From: an uncultured Verrucomicrobiota bacterium
GTDB taxonomy: Bacteria > Verrucomicrobiota > Kiritimatiellia > RFP12 > UBA1067
Direction of reading: 5' to 3'
DNA: 8,548 nt
NCBI GenBank assembly: GCA_945947925.1
Contig: CAMEZU010000063.1
Location: forward strand, 1 to 8,548
The notes under the pieces are model-generated. The model ran no database searches and was not told where the DNA came from. It saw nothing but the letters and a program-made list of their open reading frames with translations. Below, piece by piece: positions 6,231 through 8,548 of the stretch (the stretch's first letter is position 1; every line of letters begins with the position of its first letter). The position numbers and the translations under genes are program-made.

Positions 6231-7280
6231 ATGGACCGCCTCGCCTATCTGATCCGAAGACTTCTCCTCGTCATCCCGACGTTCATCGGCATCACGATCA
6301 TCTGCTTCAGCCTGACGCGCTTCCTGCCGGGCGGACCCGTCGAGCTGAAGCTGATGAAGATGCGCGGCATGGGCGGCGGCGGCGAGGCCGCGGCCGCCGC
6401 CCAGGGGACGACCGCCTCTGTGACGGACGACTACCGCAAGGAGCTGGAGCGCCAGTACGGCTTCGACAAGCCGATCTACGAGCAGTACTGGCAGTGGCTC
6501 GTCACGAACCGGATGGGAATGAAGCTCGAGTCCTACCAGTATCCGAACAAGACCGCCTGGCAGCTGATCAAGGGACGCATTCCCGTGTCGATCTGGTTCG
6601 GCCTCGCCTCGTTCTTCCTGACCTATCTCATCTGCATTCCCCTCGGCATCGCCAAGGCCCTCCGGCACCGGCAGGCCTTCGACGCCGGCTCGTCGCTGAT
6701 CGTGTTCGTCTCCTACGCCATCCCGAGCTTCGCGCTTGCGATGGGACTCAAGATGCTGTTCTGCGGGACGATGGACGGCGGGTGGGACGTCTTCCCGCTC
6801 GGCGGCATCTCGAGCGACTTCGCGACCGAGCCGTCCGCCTGGGTCTGGTTCAAGGACCGCGCCTGGCACATGGTGCTTCCCGTCCTCTGCTACGTCGCCG
6901 GCTCCTTCGCGATGCTGACGCTGCTGATGAAGAACTCGCTCCTCGATCAGATCAGCGCCGACTACGTGCGCACGGTGATCGCCAAGGGCGCGACGCGCCG
7001 CCGTGCGATCTGGGGACACGCCTTCCGCAACGCCCTTGTTCCGATTGCGACGGGGCTCGGGCCGATCATCGGACTGCTCTTCGCCGGCTCGATCATCATC
7101 GAATCCATCTTCGAGATTCCCGGCATGGGCCTTCTCTCCTGGAACGCGCTGATGGGACGCGACTACGCCGTCTTTCTCGCCCTGCTGTCCCTCACGGCCA
7201 GCTTCCAGCTGATCGGCAACATCATTTCCGACGTCCTCTACATGCTCATCGATCCGCGGATCGACTTCTCCAAGAAATAA
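6231..7280 (+). CDS. yejB: ABC transporter permease YejB (peptide/microcin C-type importer)
   Basis: YejB is one of two membrane subunits of the Yej peptide ABC importer, related to OppB/DppB. The 349-residue protein begins AYLIRRLLLVIPTFIGITII (TM1), then LPGGPVE, as in E. coli YejB (364 residues). A soluble loop contains a Gly/Ala-rich patch (48-58) and YGFDKPIYEQY (76-86). About five more membrane segments follow. The cytoplasmic EAA loop that docks on the ATPase is near 243-272 (DYVRTVIAKGATRRRAIWGH, then FRNALVP). The C terminus ends LIDPRIDFSKK, matching the YejB tail. A purine-rich ribosome site (AGGGGA, 6214-6219) overlaps the trmJ end and sits 11 bases from the ATG. The yejE gene follows after 4 bases. 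Confidence 0.94.
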   Translation: MDRLAYLIRRLLLVIPTFIGITIICFSLTRFLPGGPVELKLMKMRGMGGGGEAAAAAQGTTASVTDDYRKELERQYGFDKPIYEQYWQWLVTNRMGMKLESYQYPNKTAWQLIKGRIPVSIWFGLASFFLTYLICIPLGIAKALRHRQAFDAGSSLIVFVSYAIPSFALAMGLKMLFCGTMDGGWDVFPLGGISSDFATEPSAWVWFKDRAWHMVLPVLCYVAGSFAMLTLLMKNSLLDQISADYVRTVIAKGATRRRAIWGHAFRNALVPIATGLGPIIGLLFAGSIIIESIFEIPGMGLLSWNALMGRDYAVFLALLSLTASFQLIGNIISDVLYMLIDPRIDFSKK

Positions 7281-7284
7281 CGCC

Positions 7285-8424
7285 ATGGCCACATTCTTCT
7301 CACCGCTGACGGTCAAGAGATTCCGCGCGTTCCGGCGGATCAAGCGCGCCTGGTATGCGCTCGTCGCCCTTGGGGTCATCTTCCTGTACTGCCTGCTGGC
7401 GGAGGTCGTCTGCCCGATCAGCCCGGACGCGGTCGCGAATTCCGAGGATCTCCAGCCGTACTGCAAGCCCGTCGAAATCGTCGCCTACGACGTCCGCACC
7501 GCGCGCTTCAACCTCGATGCGGACGGCATCGGCGAGTTCGAGGGTCCCGCCGAGCTCAAGGCGGCGCTCGAGAAGTCCGCTCCCGCCGACTGGGAGAAGG
7601 ACGGGCTCTTCGAGGGCTACTCCGTCACCGTGAAGGAGCGCGACGGCTACACCCGCTACTACCTCGATCCGAACGAGTCCGTCCCCGCCGTCAAGAGCCG
7701 CGAGGTCAAGACGCCCCACGCCACCTTCCCGTTCCCGCCCTGCTGGTCGCATCCCTTCGGACTCGACACCGCCGGACGCGACGTCTACTCGCTCGTCGTC
7801 CATGGCATGCGCATCGGACTCCTCTTCGGCCTCGCCCTCGCCCTGACCGGCATGTTCATCGGTCTCGTCATCGGCGCCCTCGAGGGCTATTTCGGCGGAG
7901 TCGTCGACATCCTCTGCCAGCGCTTCACCGAAATCTGGAGCGCGATGCCGTTCATCTACGTGATGATCTTCATCGGGCAGACCTACGGACGGAGCATCTG
8001 GGTGCTTTTCCTCTGCTACGCGATCTTCAACTGGATCGGCGTCTCGTACTACATGCGCGCCGAGTTCCTCCGCCTGCGCATGCGCACCTTCGTCGAGGCG
8101 GCGAAGTGCCAGGGCTTCTCCGCCCGCCGCATCATCTTCGGGCACATCCTCCCGAACGCCCTCACCCCGCTCATCACGCTCTTCCCGTTCCTCCTGATGG
8201 GCGCGATCGGCTCCCTCGCCGCCCTTGACTTCCTCGGCTTCGGCCTTCCGCCGATGACCCCGTCCTGCGGCGACCTCCTCAAGCAGTCGACGGCCAACCC
8301 GTCCGCCTGGTGGCTGATCGTCTTCCCGTCCCTGGCGCTCTTCATCGTGATGCTCCTCACCGTTCTTGTCGGCGAGGGCCTTCGCGACGCCTTCGATCCC
8401 CGTCAGAAGTCGAGGTTGGAATAG
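7285..8424 (+). CDS. yejE: ABC transporter permease YejE (peptide/microcin C-type importer)
   Basis: YejE pairs with YejB to form the channel of the Yej importer (OppC/DppC-type). The 379-residue protein has a basic N terminus (VKRFRAFRRIKRAWYAL), TM1 near 24-43, a large periplasmic segment (about 44-150), then HPFGLDTAGRDVYSLVVHGM and five further membrane segments. The EAA loop lies at about 270-295 (VEAAKCQGFSARRIIFGHIL, then PNAL). DFLGFGLPPMTPSCGDLL and the tail VGEGLRDAFDPR match YejE closely. It is about 40 residues longer than E. coli YejE (341), and the extra length is mainly in the periplasmic segment. The ATG follows the yejB stop by 4 bases with only a weak ribosome site, suggesting translational coupling. 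No yejF ATPase gene follows; mutS starts 3 bases after the stop. Confidence 0.94.
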   Translation: MATFFSPLTVKRFRAFRRIKRAWYALVALGVIFLYCLLAEVVCPISPDAVANSEDLQPYCKPVEIVAYDVRTARFNLDADGIGEFEGPAELKAALEKSAPADWEKDGLFEGYSVTVKERDGYTRYYLDPNESVPAVKSREVKTPHATFPFPPCWSHPFGLDTAGRDVYSLVVHGMRIGLLFGLALALTGMFIGLVIGALEGYFGGVVDILCQRFTEIWSAMPFIYVMIFIGQTYGRSIWVLFLCYAIFNWIGVSYYMRAEFLRLRMRTFVEAAKCQGFSARRIIFGHILPNALTPLITLFPFLLMGAIGSLAALDFLGFGLPPMTPSCGDLLKQSTANPSAWWLIVFPSLALFIVMLLTVLVGEGLRDAFDPRQKSRLE

Positions 8425-8427
8425 TCC

Positions 8428-8548
8428 ATGGCCGAGGAACTGACACCGATGCAGCGACAGTACCTTGCGCTCAAGCGCGAGGTGCCCGTCGGCGCCATCC
8501 TCATGTTCCGCCTCGGCGACTTCTACGAGATGTTCGGCGAGGACGCCG
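8428..8548 (+). CDS. mutS: DNA mismatch repair protein MutS, N-terminal 40 codons (continues past window)
   Basis: MutS recognises mismatches and small loops in DNA and starts mismatch repair. Only the first 40 residues are visible: [17 protein letters not shown], then [17 protein letters not shown]. This is the start of the mismatch-recognition domain I, including the conserved F-x-E motif (FYE in GDFYEMF) whose phenylalanine stacks on the mismatched base. That motif marks a MutS1 rather than a MutS2 protein. The ATG at 8428 follows the yejE stop by 3 bases. Upstream GAGG (8412-8415) is a weak, distant ribosome site, so coupling to yejE translation is likely. The ATPase domain cannot be checked here. 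Confidence 0.93.
   Translation, partial: MAEELTPMQRQYLALKREVPVGAILMFRLGDFYEMFGEDA

Noticed and set aside
6372..6402. Gly/Ala-rich codon stretch in yejB as a possible repeat expansion
   Set aside because: A variable Gly/Ala-rich loop occurs at the same place in E. coli YejB, and the DNA is not a regular tandem repeat.
5403..7466. Long minus-strand open frame (about 687 codons) opposite trmJ and yejB
   Set aside because: It is antisense to two recognisable genes, crosses their boundary, and has low-complexity charged composition. Treated as a shadow.
1..8548. Mobile element, CRISPR, defence island, prophage, tRNA or rRNA
   Set aside because: I saw no integrase or transposase, direct-repeat array, terminal inverted repeats or tRNA-like cloverleaf. 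RecQ and MutS here look like ordinary chromosomal housekeeping copies.

Overview
The window is GC-rich, gene-dense bacterial DNA. Every supported gene is on the + strand, and no stretch longer than about 150 bases lacks a gene. The gene set is mostly housekeeping: the 3' part of recQ, a MATE-family exporter, a SAM-dependent O-methyltransferase-like protein, gatB, a small predicted lipoprotein, a TrmJ-type tRNA methyltransferase, the YejB and YejE permeases, and the first 40 codons of mutS. The lipoprotein signal peptide and the YejBE transporter point to a diderm (Gram-negative-type) bacterium. High GC, bipartite gene starts and the AT-rich 'CATTCTC' tandem repeat made me think of the PVC group (Kiritimatiellota/Lentisphaerota-like). 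That is a weak inference, and no marker here proves it.

Layout. Bases 1-1025 hold the RecQ C-terminal half (motifs V/VI, zinc-binding region, RQC, HRDC). A short gap with an extended -10 box leads into the MATE gene (1049-2377). A 148-base gap follows, with a second extended -10 box and a puzzling small-ORF region, then the methyltransferase (2526-3506). A third extended -10 box, centred in a small palindrome, precedes gatB (3536-5017). From gatB onward the genes are packed with overlaps or gaps of 3-6 bases: gatB, lipoprotein, trmJ, yejB, yejE, mutS. They look like one transcription unit, with no visible internal terminator.

How the genes work together. GatB belongs to the tRNA-dependent amidotransferase, TrmJ modifies tRNA, and RecQ and MutS act in DNA repair and recombination. 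YejB and YejE form the membrane channel of a peptide-type ABC importer, but neither the binding protein (YejA) nor the ATPase (YejF) is next to them, and mutS occupies the position just after yejE. I see no defence system, mobile element, CRISPR array, tRNA or rRNA.

The most interesting signals are regulatory and small-scale. First, three TGnTATAAT-type boxes lie only 6-10 bases before start codons that lack a Shine-Dalgarno sequence, which suggests leaderless or near-leaderless mRNAs. Second, a heptanucleotide tandem repeat encodes the hydrophobic core of a lipoprotein signal peptide. Third, the gap before the methyltransferase holds two competing small ORFs. I found no convincing new multi-gene system.
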